DNA of 43,864 nucleotides from Planctomycetota bacterium. Its GTDB lineage: Bacteria; Planctomycetota; Phycisphaerae; UBA1845. Under the pieces are notes generated by a model. The model had not been told where the DNA came from and ran no database searches. It was given only the letters and a program-made list of their open reading frames with translations. This document shows, piece after piece, positions 1 through 9,683 of this stretch. The DNA is taken from NCBI GenBank assembly GCA_013151185.1, contig JAADIU010000277.1, forward strand, positions 13,053 through 56,916. The letters are read 5' to 3'. The first letter of the stretch is position 1; each line of letters begins with the position of its first letter. The translations under genes and the position numbers were made by a program.

Positions 1-13
1 ACAGGGTCGACAG

Positions 14-517
14 TTATTCGTCAAACGTACCCGGAAGATTGACATGGGGGAGCGTCTGAATTTCGCGATTCACCGTGCGATAGCGATTCTCTTTGCACCA
101 TTGCTCCAGCAAGGCGTTCGACTTCGATTCAACACCGATGCCATCGAGCAACAAGCCGTCGAACATTCGCGTATCACGTTGAAGATAGTCGAGAAACGCA
201 CCGAGGACTGCATCGTGGTGCGCGGGCCTGCACAGCACGTCGAGATGATCGCCCCGCACACCATCGCTACCCAGAAACTTCACCCATCGCGGTGATGCGG
301 ATCGATCAACGCAGAGCGGCCAAAGTCCGACGACACCATCGCGGTTGCATGCGGTCAGAACCCACGGCGTACAATTACGCCCCAGCGTATTCGCCCAAGA
401 TTGACACCATTGAAGCGTCGAGAAAATTGATGTGCCCGGTTCGACCTGCAACCCCAGCCACGCATCTCGCAGGTTCGGATCGTCGAGATCGTCGTACGCG
501 CAAACGGTCAGTTCCAC
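14..517 (-). CDS. FemAB/CelD-like GNAT acyltransferase, N-terminal part only (short ORF)
   Basis: ORF 14..601; likely GTG start at 515-517 overlapping the deacetylase stop (GTGGAACTGA). Sequence ELTVCAYDDL...IFSTLQWCQSWANTLG...VGLWPLC resembles the N-terminal half of CelD/FemAB-type proteins; stop TAA at 14-16. Confidence 0.55.
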   Translation of the reverse strand: MELTVCAYDDLDDPNLRDAWLGLQVEPGTSIFSTLQWCQSWANTLGRNCTPWVLTACNRDGVVGLWPLCVDRSASPRWVKFLGSDGVRGDHLDVLCRPAHHDAVLGAFLDYLQRDTRMFDGLLLDGIGVESKSNALLEQWCKENRYRTVNREIQTLPHVNLPGTFDE

Positions 518-1551
518 CCTTGTTGTCTCCGTCGACGGCGATCGAGCAGACCGCTGACTTCGAGCATGAACCGCGTTGGCGTGTGCCCCATGCCAATGCA
601 AACACGCGGCAACTCGAACTGCGAAGACGCGGCAGAGCAGAACCCCGCGATTGTGGTCACCGCATACTTAAAGCCAGCCGCTCGCAGGTGGGTTGTGTCT
701 GTTTGGCTGAAGTCGCCCGGTCCGCCATTGGGATAAGCGAATCCGACGGGATCGACACCCAGTTGATTTTGAATATCCGAAAGGCACCGTGCAACTTGTT
801 GCTCGCGCGTGGCCTCGGTTTGTCGACTCAAAATGGCGTGGTCGACCGTGTGCCCACCGACTTCGTGCCCCTCATCAACCAACGTGTGAAGCTGCGACCA
901 GGACAGCAATCGCAGCGATTCAATCGCTTCGCGCGGTGCCTGCGAAAGAAGTCGCCGATCGACGCGTGCCAAGATTCGTTGCAACGTTTGGATCGTCAGC
1001 GATTTGTGCGTGCTCGGCTTCCTGCACACCTCGTTGAGCGCAGGCGATGCAGCATCCTGCCGAATGTCGGGATATAGCCGCAGTAAATGCACCATTTCTG
1101 CCGGAGCGGGTCGGTTTGACGACAGTAACCCCGTCGCAACAAAGAACGTTGCAGGGATTCCCAACTCCTTGAGGATCGGACGCGCGTGGGTAAACGCACA
1201 CGCAGGCACATCGTCGAACGTCACCGCAATGCGTGGCGTCCTAGTATCGTTCGGTGTTTGATCATTGCGATAAATGTCAGCCAATCGCACAATTTCGGCG
1301 AAAGACTGAATCGTCTGCATCTGTTCGCGAAACTGGGTTTCGGTCACAAAATAATCAGGAACCCAGGGTTCACCCGCCAGTTCGTCTGCGATGACCCCGT
1401 GATAACACAACACGCGCAGCGACTGCCGACGTCGAAACAAACCGCGCAGGATTCCACGCCCTGGAGAAAGCCGAACCGATCGACCTGCCGCCTGCTTCAC
1501 CGGACGCGCTTCTTGAACAGCTTCTTGTGTTATCAGTTCAGGTGCGGCCAT
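508..1551 (-). CDS. Polysaccharide deacetylase (NodB-like)
   Basis: 347 aa; LRVLCYHGV, IAVTFDDVPACAFTHARPILKELGIPATFFVATGLL, EVGGHTVDHAILS, GFAYPNGGPGDFS motifs of NodB homology domains. Confidence 0.9.
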   Translation of the reverse strand: MAAPELITQEAVQEARPVKQAAGRSVRLSPGRGILRGLFRRRQSLRVLCYHGVIADELAGEPWVPDYFVTETQFREQMQTIQSFAEIVRLADIYRNDQTPNDTRTPRIAVTFDDVPACAFTHARPILKELGIPATFFVATGLLSSNRPAPAEMVHLLRLYPDIRQDAASPALNEVCRKPSTHKSLTIQTLQRILARVDRRLLSQAPREAIESLRLLSWSQLHTLVDEGHEVGGHTVDHAILSRQTEATREQQVARCLSDIQNQLGVDPVGFAYPNGGPGDFSQTDTTHLRAAGFKYAVTTIAGFCSAASSQFELPRVCIGMGHTPTRFMLEVSGLLDRRRRRQQGWN

Positions 1552-1588
1552 CCGTTGCGCTCCGAAGCAGTCGATGCAGAAAGTTCAA

Positions 1589-2176
1589 TCAGTTCGCCTT
1601 GATGGCACTGGAAATCGCAAGTCGACGATACCAATCGATGGTGCATTGCGGATCAAACTTTGAAAAATGCGCCCGATAGTCGGCCAACGTATTTTGCCAA
1701 ATATTGTCCACGGGTTTGTTTCCCGACAGGTCGGTCGCAATGATTAAAATGAATCGGCCACCCGGTTTGATGTAGCGCATCAGGTTGCGTGTCATATTCA
1801 ACGCGGTCGCGCCCGACAGGTCATAGTGATAGATGCTGCAGCCGCGCGTGATGATGATGTCGAAGCTGGCTTCGTCGAACGATAGGTCAGCGGTTGCGTC
1901 GCCCTGAACGAAATTGCGCCCGGGATAGTTTTGTCGGGCGACCTCGATGCCGGTGGCGCTGATGTCGGTTCCGACGCAGTCAAATCCCATACGACAAAAC
2001 AGATTCGTATGGAACCCACTTCCGCAGGCGACCTCGAGCATCCGCAACCCGCGTGGCAAATCGAATCGCCTGACCAGATGCTTGCGATGCCACCACCATT
2101 CGCGAACGCGGCTATATCGCCAACCACCGCCCGCGTAGAACTTGTCATAACCCGTTGGTGCCAAAAGAGTTGCCAT
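1589..2176 (-). CDS. Class I SAM-dependent methyltransferase
   Basis: 195 aa; LRMLEVACGSGFHTNLFCRMGFDCVGTDIS (motif I) and FVQGDATADLSFDEASFDIIITRG. Confidence 0.88.
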   Translation of the reverse strand: MATLLAPTGYDKFYAGGGWRYSRVREWWWHRKHLVRRFDLPRGLRMLEVACGSGFHTNLFCRMGFDCVGTDISATGIEVARQNYPGRNFVQGDATADLSFDEASFDIIITRGCSIYHYDLSGATALNMTRNLMRYIKPGGRFILIIATDLSGNKPVDNIWQNTLADYRAHFSKFDPQCTIDWYRRLAISSAIKAN

Positions 2177-2635
2177 CAGCCAGTATTCCCTCTTGCAAGC
2201 GTCAATACGTCAGCAAAACCGGCGAGCCAACCCCGCTCCAAACAGAGCGCGGGTCTGCGCGCACGAACCTAAACGGGTTATCGGCGGTAACGCGAACCGG
2301 TTTGAGAGGGGCTGATTGTCGTTCGATGTCGAAGGTGCGAACGGAGCAATTCTGCTTGCCGAACGCTTATCGGTCGTCATTTGGACGGCACCAATTCTGG
2401 CCCGCCGAGGTTGCGGGGTTCAGGCCATATCGGTCGAATCCGATAAAGACATGGGTACGCGGTATTGCGGAAGGACGTTTCCGGTCGCTCGGTTCTGCGC
2501 GGTTCAATTGCTTCGACGCAGGGCATCCGCGGATTTAACGAAAGTAGACCAGCGACGGCACGCCACATCGGCGCCGCTGTGTTTCCCGAAGTGCTGCGAA
2601 TCTTAGAGCATTGTACTTCTCAAAATGGAGTCGCT

Positions 2636-4564
2636 ATGAAGTCGGAACCAGTGACACAGAGTGACACTCGAACAGAACGCTCGGCGGAAGACTCGTCCTT
2701 TGTTCTGTTGCGAAACAACATTTTCGAGGTCTTTAGAATTCTCATCCTCAGGCGATGGGCGTTCTTTATTCCGTTTTGCCTCGTCGTATGCCTGGCAACG
2801 ATCATCAGCCAATACGTCCCCCGTGTGTACGAATCCACCACGGTCATCGAGCGCCGCGACCACCCGGTTCTGATCAACCTGCAACAGACGGTCGCGACGG
2901 GTGAGTTTGCCCGGTTCTTTCGCCCCACGCTTTCGCGCGATGTTAAGTCTGTCGAAACGATGGCGGATGCCGTCGAGCGGGCCAATATTATTCCGAACTT
3001 GCCACGCAACCCCGACGGAACACCAACCGAAGCGGGATGGGAACTGCTCCGCAAGAAAGGTGCGATACTGTCCGCAGGCGTCAACGTGCGGCTGATTCAA
3101 CGCACCGAGCACCTCGATCAAATTCAAATCACCTACAAAGGTCAAAGCCCCGACATACCCCGCCGTTTTGTGCGGGCCATCAAAGACGCCTATGTCCGCC
3201 GCGTGCGCGCTCAACTGGTCAGTCTGTTGGGTGATGCCAAGACGTACTTTGAGACGGCTGCCCAAAGGCAACGCCAACAAATCTCCGACCTCGAAGCGGA
3301 AACCCTCACATTTCAAGCGGAATTTATCGGGATCGACCCAACCAATCCGGGCGCGTTGAAGCTGAAGCTGACGTCGCTCGAAAGCGAAAAAGCCGAACTC
3401 GATCGCGATCTCGCCATGTTTGAACTCGAGATTGACGCCCGCAAAAACCGCGTCAAACAACACAAGCTGCGCAACCAACAAGCTCTGGCGCTCAACATCG
3501 GTTCGGCGAAACTGCTGGGCACGACCCTTGGCCCCAAAGCCCAATCCATCGAATCGGAAATCCTCAGCCTGCAGCGAGAAATCCACGAACTCAAAACCGC
3601 GCGACGAATGACCGATCGTCATCCCGACATCATCGAACTGGGCAAGCGCATCAACCGACTCAAGAGCCAGCTCGAATCGCACTACACTGCGGGCAAGTCC
3701 GACTCATCCACCGCTCCGGCAGGGCAACACATCGCTGCCGGCGGGAGCCCCGCAATATGGGATATGGAGTTGGCCGATCTGCAACTCGATTTGCAGGACC
3801 GCGAAAGTCGGTTCGCCGCAACCCAGCGACGACTCCGGATCGTCAACGGCGACATCATCAAGCACAAGCAGCTTGAAGACAACATCTTCCGCTATCGTGA
3901 GGATTTTCAGATCAAGCAGGATTTGCTCGGACAGGCGCGGACAGAGCATACGCAAAACTCGCGACGGGTCGCAGAGATTTCAAGCATTCTCAGCGCCGAC
4001 GAATCGCAACGGGGAATTTCCTTTGCCGAACTGACCCCACCCACAGCATGTATCAAACCCATCAGCCCGCGAAGCACAACGGTCCTGGCGCTATCCATCC
4101 TCGCCGGACTCGGTGCCGGAGCGGTGGGCGTATTGCGTAAGGAGCTGTTCGATCAAACCTACCATACCACGAAGCAGGTGACGCGCAGTTTGGGACTCGC
4201 AGTGCTCGAATCGGTTGAAGAATTCATCACGTCCGTCGAACGCGCTCGGCTGTTTCGACGTCGTGTGATCTACGCACCGACGATTGTTCTGGTATTGCTT
4301 TCAGCGGTGGGTATTTCATGCGCGGCTGCTTTCCTTAGCATTGAGCGACCCAAGACTTATGATCGCCTTATGAACAAACCGCGAAGCGCGTGGCAGCGAG
4401 CCTGGGGCGAGCCATCGATGGCTGATGCTTCAAAGCAACACGCGCCGGACGTCGCAAAGAAGAAAGCGGTCGATCAGAAGCCTGCCGAAGTTCGCAATCC
4501 AAACGAGCGGCTTACATCGGTGCAAGACGATGTCGCGCTGGCATCTGTCGAAGCCGGCAGCTAA
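2636..4564 (+). CDS. Wzz/GumC-like polysaccharide chain-length determinant protein
   Basis: In-frame ATG at 2636 within ORF 2465..4564; N-terminal TM (RRWAFFIPFCLVVCLATIISQYVPRVYESTTVIE), long coiled coil, second TM near the C-terminus; no C-terminal Walker kinase. Confidence 0.8.
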   Translation: MKSEPVTQSDTRTERSAEDSSFVLLRNNIFEVFRILILRRWAFFIPFCLVVCLATIISQYVPRVYESTTVIERRDHPVLINLQQTVATGEFARFFRPTLSRDVKSVETMADAVERANIIPNLPRNPDGTPTEAGWELLRKKGAILSAGVNVRLIQRTEHLDQIQITYKGQSPDIPRRFVRAIKDAYVRRVRAQLVSLLGDAKTYFETAAQRQRQQISDLEAETLTFQAEFIGIDPTNPGALKLKLTSLESEKAELDRDLAMFELEIDARKNRVKQHKLRNQQALALNIGSAKLLGTTLGPKAQSIESEILSLQREIHELKTARRMTDRHPDIIELGKRINRLKSQLESHYTAGKSDSSTAPAGQHIAAGGSPAIWDMELADLQLDLQDRESRFAATQRRLRIVNGDIIKHKQLEDNIFRYREDFQIKQDLLGQARTEHTQNSRRVAEISSILSADESQRGISFAELTPPTACIKPISPRSTTVLALSILAGLGAGAVGVLRKELFDQTYHTTKQVTRSLGLAVLESVEEFITSVERARLFRRRVIYAPTIVLVLLSAVGISCAAAFLSIERPKTYDRLMNKPRSAWQRAWGEPSMADASKQHAPDVAKKKAVDQKPAEVRNPNERLTSVQDDVALASVEAGS

Positions 4565-4589
4565 CCGACAGTGACGCGCAGCGAATCCG

Positions 4590-5975
4590 ATGCACACAAT
4601 GAGTCGCCGCATGACCACTGAGCCACGCCACGTCCTTATGATCGCGGCTGCCTTTCCGCCTGCTGGTGGTTCGGGCGTGCAGCGAACGCTCAAATTCACA
4701 AAGTACCTGCATCAATTCGGCTGGCAGCCGATCGTGTGGACCGTGGATCAAATCGACGGCTTGCCCACCGACGAATCGCTCTGCCTTGATATTCCACCCA
4801 CCGTCGAAGTACACCGCCAACGGCATCAGTCCGATCCATTCGGCGCTGGCTATGTGCTGCGCAGATTGCAACAAAGCGGTGGGCTCGCAACACGCCTGGC
4901 GAAAGCGGCAGAGTGGCGTCTTGAGAAGTGGCATCGACAACGCACCTGGCCCGATGAGTTCGCGAAGTGGGTTGATACAAGCGTCGCCCCGCTCGAAGCC
5001 CTCATCCACAAGCGAAACATCCGCGCCATCTATTCCACTTACAGCCCTGCCGCCAATCACCTACTGGCTCTGCAACTCAAGCGAAGAACCGGGCTGCCCT
5101 GGCTAGCCGACTTTCGCGACTTGTGGACCGATGACCTGCGCTACAACGAATCGAACCCGCGAAAGCACGCCGCGAATTTGAAACTCGAACAATCGGTTCT
5201 CGAAGAAGCGGATGCTGTCGTCGGTGTGTCGCCTTCGCAAACCCGCGTGCTCGCAAGTCACACACCCCAACAGGCGTCGAAATTCCACACCATCACCAAC
5301 GGGTTCGACCCTGCCGACTTCAAGAAACGCACGCGACACGACCGAAATCTCGATCGCCTATTCACGTTGGCATTTGTTGGCCGGTTCGATCGGCACCGAG
5401 CGGACGACGATCTGTTCGTTGCATTGCGTGAATTCGTGGACGGTTTGGGTGAGCGACGTGACCGATTCGTCTTCCGCATCGTAGGAGAGTTCGATTCGCG
5501 CACGGCGCAGAAACTCGAAAACGCCAAGATACCGTTTGCCGCAACGGGATATGTTTCGCATCAAGCAGCGGTCGCGGAGATGCGTTCTGCCGATGCGCTG
5601 CTGCTCACCACCGACCGGGGCGGGCCGAACGCGGACACGGTTATCTGCGGCAAAATATTTGAATACCTCGCCAGCGGTACACCCATCCTGTCGGTTGGAC
5701 CCGAAGGATGGGAGGGTGAGCGACTCATCCGTTCGCAGCAAGCCGGGCCCACCGTCGCATGGGTTCCGCAGCGCATCGCCAGTGCATTGAGCGAGATATT
5801 TGGCGCGTGGCAAAAGGGAAATCCCATGCACGGCGCTCAGGCGCAGAACGTCAAACGCTTTAGCCGCGTCCACCTCACAGAGCAGCTTGTCGAAGTACTC
5901 GATGGAATAACCGATTGCCACGTCGAAGCAACTTCACACGAACATCGCAGCATTGCAGAGCTTGCGCAATCCTGA
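4590..5975 (+). CDS. Glycosyltransferase (GT4-like)
   Basis: 461 aa; VLMIAAAFPPAGGSGVQRTLKFTKYLHQFGWQPIVWTVD, VVGVSPSQTRVLASHTPQQASKFHTITNGFDPADF, FEYLASGTPILSVGPEGWEGERLI. Confidence 0.88.
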   Translation: MHTMSRRMTTEPRHVLMIAAAFPPAGGSGVQRTLKFTKYLHQFGWQPIVWTVDQIDGLPTDESLCLDIPPTVEVHRQRHQSDPFGAGYVLRRLQQSGGLATRLAKAAEWRLEKWHRQRTWPDEFAKWVDTSVAPLEALIHKRNIRAIYSTYSPAANHLLALQLKRRTGLPWLADFRDLWTDDLRYNESNPRKHAANLKLEQSVLEEADAVVGVSPSQTRVLASHTPQQASKFHTITNGFDPADFKKRTRHDRNLDRLFTLAFVGRFDRHRADDDLFVALREFVDGLGERRDRFVFRIVGEFDSRTAQKLENAKIPFAATGYVSHQAAVAEMRSADALLLTTDRGGPNADTVICGKIFEYLASGTPILSVGPEGWEGERLIRSQQAGPTVAWVPQRIASALSEIFGAWQKGNPMHGAQAQNVKRFSRVHLTEQLVEVLDGITDCHVEATSHEHRSIAELAQS

Positions 5976-6018
5976 CCAGCGAAGAGGTTCGCACCGCCTC
6001 AAACGGTTGGGCTGAAAT

Positions 6019-6357
6019 TCATTTCTTGGATTCGGTCTGAGGCGTAAACCCCCACCGCGCCGAAGCATACGCAACGATCACTTCCGCCAACGCTTCTTCA
6101 ATGGAAGCTCGATCGGCTCGAAAGAACTCGCCCGAGAGCACACGCCCCGTGATCAGCGCCGTATACGGTCCTTGGTCGCCGCCAGAACCATGTTCGCCAT
6201 CCCACTTAAGCATGATGACGGCACCGTCGGCACGAAGTTTTTCCAACAGAGGAAAGAGTTCGTCGATGCCCTTCCAGTCCACAGGCACCGGAGCCATGCC
6301 CAGGAACCGACACAGCTTGGGAATCATCCGGCTGGGTTTGGGTGGATTTTTGGGCAA
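6019..6357 (-). CDS. Hypothetical protein (112 aa)
   Basis: Only plausible minus-strand ORF in the gap between convergent/co-directional genes; no recognised family. Confidence 0.5.
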   Translation of the reverse strand: MPKNPPKPSRMIPKLCRFLGMAPVPVDWKGIDELFPLLEKLRADGAVIMLKWDGEHGSGGDQGPYTALITGRVLSGEFFRADRASIEEALAEVIVAYASARWGFTPQTESKK

Positions 6358-6555
6358 GGGCGTCTTTCTATGACGAATCGGACAAGAAACATTCAGCTTC
6401 GTCCAGCCAGCGATTTGATCGAAGTCGGGTCATCCTGATAAACCGGTGGTGATCCGCTGGCAAGTCTTGTCGATGCAGACGGGTAACGATCAATCATAGG
6501 CGACCTATTCGGGATGGCCCGGAGATTCTGTTGATGCAGGCTTCCTACGGGTAGT

Positions 6556-7866
6556 TTACCTTCGCCGGCGAGAGGGTTTGAATCTTCCGCCGAGCGTGCG
6601 TCGCACCTTGGTCGCTGGTTGGCCATCCGCATCGGTCGAGGTTTCACCGGATGACGACTGCACGCGGCTTGCGAGAACTTCGCCGGGTGATTGCTGCGGC
6701 GCGACTGGCGTTTCGATCCGCACGGGCGAGGGTTTGTATCCGGGATAGTGAATCTCTTCGATCTGTGCGTTGATGAGCATTTCGATGTCGGTCAGCAATC
6801 GCCCTTCCTCACGGGTGACAAGGCTGACCGCTTTTCCGCGTTTGCCCATGCGGCCTGTGCGACCGATGCGGTGGACGTAGACCTGAATTTCGGGGGGAAG
6901 ATCGTAGTTAATAATGTGCGTGACGTTGTGAACATCGATCCCGCGCGCGGCGAGGTCGGTGGCGACCAGCACCTTCAAGCGGTTCTTCTTGAATTTGTCG
7001 AGGACGGCTTCCCGTTTGCTCTGGATCAAGTCGCCGTGGATTTCCATCGCCCCGTGGCCTTCCTTGAATAGCTTTGCGGCGACTTTGCGGGCGGCGGCTT
7101 TGGTGTTGGTGAAGACAATCACACGTTCGGGATCGTCGTGCTTGAGGATCGCGTTGACGGCGCGATCTTTGTCGCGTCGTTCTGCCGTCAAGAAATACTG
7201 ATCGATTTGTTCGACCGTCAGACTGTCGCGCGAGACGTTGATCTCGACCGCGTCGTTCATGTACTGCTTGCAAAGCCTTCGGATTTCGCCACCGATCGTG
7301 GCTGACACGAACACGGTTTGATGCGCCGAACGGATCTGACCCAAGATCTTTTTGATGTCATCGCGGAACCCGATGTCCAACATGCGATCCACTTCATCCA
7401 ACAAAGCAAACTCAACGTTGCGGATATCAAGAATCCCGCGGGCCATCATGTCCATCACGCGCCCGGGCGTCCCCACGCAAAAGTGAGGCTTCTTTCCAAG
7501 CTGATGAACCTGCGTTTGAATTTTTTGTCCGCCGTACACCGCGACGATGCGCAAACCGCTGAACTCCGCAAGCCGGCGCAACTCACCCGTCACCTGCACA
7601 GCCAACTCGCGCGTGGGCACCAGGCAAATCGCCTGCAAGCCTTTCGACCGATCGATCATTTGTAGCGTCGGAATACCAAAGGCTGCCGTCTTGCCCGTAC
7701 CGGTTTTGGCCTGACCAAGTACATCGTGGCCGGCAAGGATTTTCGGGATCAGTTCGCTTTGAATTTCGGAGGGTTCCTCGTAACCGACTTTTGCGAGGGC
7801 CTTGAGAAGGGGGGCTTCGACGCCAAGATCAGCGAACGCCTGGGGAAGATCAGGATGTTTCTGCAT
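6556..7866 (-). CDS. DEAD-box family ATP-dependent RNA helicase (motif II = DEVD)
   Basis: AKTGTGKTAAF (I), PTRELAVQV (Ia), TPGR (Ib), LLDEVDRMLDIGF (II), SAT (III), HRIGRTGRMG (VI). Confidence 0.95.
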   Translation of the reverse strand: MQKHPDLPQAFADLGVEAPLLKALAKVGYEEPSEIQSELIPKILAGHDVLGQAKTGTGKTAAFGIPTLQMIDRSKGLQAICLVPTRELAVQVTGELRRLAEFSGLRIVAVYGGQKIQTQVHQLGKKPHFCVGTPGRVMDMMARGILDIRNVEFALLDEVDRMLDIGFRDDIKKILGQIRSAHQTVFVSATIGGEIRRLCKQYMNDAVEINVSRDSLTVEQIDQYFLTAERRDKDRAVNAILKHDDPERVIVFTNTKAAARKVAAKLFKEGHGAMEIHGDLIQSKREAVLDKFKKNRLKVLVATDLAARGIDVHNVTHIINYDLPPEIQVYVHRIGRTGRMGKRGKAVSLVTREEGRLLTDIEMLINAQIEEIHYPGYKPSPVRIETPVAPQQSPGEVLASRVQSSSGETSTDADGQPATKVRRTLGGRFKPSRRRR

Positions 7867-7934
7867 ATCGCTCCAATACAGTCTCGACGCCTACGAGGAG
7901 CATGTTAGCAGAGGGCACGCCTCATCGCCAGCAA

Positions 7935-8792
7935 CTACGAAGGCGATCCTGAACCCGAAATTAGGATCATTCCCCACAATTGCACAAGATTAAAAAGCGT
8001 GTGGCCGACCACGCTCGCGACGATCGACCGCCTCCAAATCATGAACAATGACCACACCACGGCCACCGCGAACAACGGTATCACAACAACCGGCACCTGA
8101 ACGTTCGTGTGCAACCCCGCGAACAGAAGGGCCGATAACGCCATTGCAACCGTCCATCCGCCCGTGATTCGACGCAAGTGCGTGACCAGAATGCCGCGAA
8201 AAACAGCTTCCTCCCATGCTGCCCCCAACACGATCATGACAGTGAGCATCGCTGGCCCGAGATCAGGGAGCATCGTTTCGACGCGTTGCGAGTTGCCGCT
8301 GAACGGATTGGTGCCGCTCGGCCAAACGGCGAAAAGGATTCCAACCATCAGAAAAAAAGCCGCGAGACTTGCAACCGCCACGAGAATTCCCCACGCGCAC
8401 TCAGACAACCACCGATCACGCGAAAGGCCAATTGAAGCGGGAGAACAACCCGACCGCCGCATCAATATGAGCGCCACGAAAACAACGGAAGACCCCACAG
8501 AAAACGTGATCACCATCGCCAACAACGGATGTTCACCGCTCTCCAAATCAATTCCTGCCAATTGGGCCAGAAGAACCGCGGTGATCTGAAGAAGAAGAAA
8601 CGTTGCGATGAGAAAAACCAAGTGCGCTGCCGCCCGTGATCGCGGTAGATTCTCAAGACGAAGTGGATTTGACGACTGGCTACAGTAGAAGCCTGACCCA
8701 TCGATCGGCGTCGCAACGGGAATGAACGCGTCTGCTTCCCGCGCATTGGAGTCAAATGCATCGCCGTCGGGTGTCGGGTCGTTCGGCGTCAT
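7935..8792 (-). CDS. CPBP family intramembrane metalloprotease
   Basis: 285 aa multi-TM; AAWEEAVFRGILVTHLRR (EExxxR), LFAGLHTNV, VGHTLFNLVQ. Confidence 0.88.
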   Translation of the reverse strand: MTPNDPTPDGDAFDSNAREADAFIPVATPIDGSGFYCSQSSNPLRLENLPRSRAAAHLVFLIATFLLLQITAVLLAQLAGIDLESGEHPLLAMVITFSVGSSVVFVALILMRRSGCSPASIGLSRDRWLSECAWGILVAVASLAAFFLMVGILFAVWPSGTNPFSGNSQRVETMLPDLGPAMLTVMIVLGAAWEEAVFRGILVTHLRRITGGWTVAMALSALLFAGLHTNVQVPVVVIPLFAVAVVWSLFMIWRRSIVASVVGHTLFNLVQLWGMILISGSGSPS

Positions 8793-8836
8793 GGGTCGTT
8801 GGCCACCGTGTGGGGAGTCGGCGAAATGAGAGTTCG

Positions 8837-9578
8837 TCAGTCCGCGTTCAGTTGCGCGAAGATGTCGTCGGGAATGTCGACATTTGACGATACGTTTTGT
8901 GAATCGTCGTGATCCTCCAACGCATCCATAAGGCGTACGATTTTTTTGGCGGCTTCCAGGTCAACAGCCACGGTGTTTTCTGCCACCATGGATACTTCGG
9001 CGGATGCGATGTCGATGTTGGCGGCTTCAATCGCGCCCTTCACCTCAAGATAGCTTTCAGGCGTACACATAATTTCGTGGCAGGTCGCATCGGAATCGAT
9101 GTCTTCCGCGCCAGCTTCCAGCGCGAGCTCCATGATCTTGTCCTCATCCACTGCGTCTGCCGCAATCACAATCACACCGCGCTGCTTGAACATCCAAGCC
9201 ACACTACCGACCGCACCAAGGCTCCCACCGGAACGCTCGAAAATCTTCTTGATTTCCGGGGCGGTTCGCGGTCAGCGCAGAACACATGACGGCTACTCCG
9301 CCCGGTGCATACCCTTCGTACAGGCATTCTTCGTAGACGACCCCGCCCAGATCACCGGTGCCTTTTTTGATTGCCCGTTCGATCGTATCGCGGGGCATGT
9401 TCGCCGACTTGGCTTTGTCGATCGCCAGACGCAATCGCGGGTTGGCATCGATGATACCACCGCCCATTCTTGCGGCGACGGTAATATCCCGCGACACCTT
9501 GCTCCACGCCTTGCTGCGTTTGGCGTCGGTGGCGGCTTTCTTATGTTTGATCGTGGACCATTTGGAGTGACCCGACAT
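8837..9578 (-). pseudogene. yebC: YebC/PmpR-family protein, frame-disrupted around 9255-9275
   Basis: N-terminal part [32 protein letters not shown]...[20 protein letters not shown] (ORF 9204..9614) and C-terminal part [33 protein letters not shown]... in another frame (ORF 8837..9202 and upstream). Confidence 0.85.
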
Positions 9579-9683
9579 CGATGGGCGTCCTTTCAAATCG
9601 TGTGAGCGCGACAATCACGCGCCAATGTGTGCCCCCCTCACCGCAACATGCAGCTTGGGCATTAAGGCAGTTTACCCGGAATC

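Noticed and set aside
292-1077. 261-aa plus-strand ORF
   Set aside because: Antisense to the polysaccharide deacetylase; basic, low-complexity composition.
2155-2538. 127-aa plus-strand ORF in the divergent EPS intergenic region
   Set aside because: No family resemblance and Arg/Ser/Pro-rich; more likely non-coding regulatory DNA.
2603-3682. 359-aa minus-strand ORF antisense to wzz
   Set aside because: Antisense shadow of a clear Wzz-like coding region; no recognisable domain.
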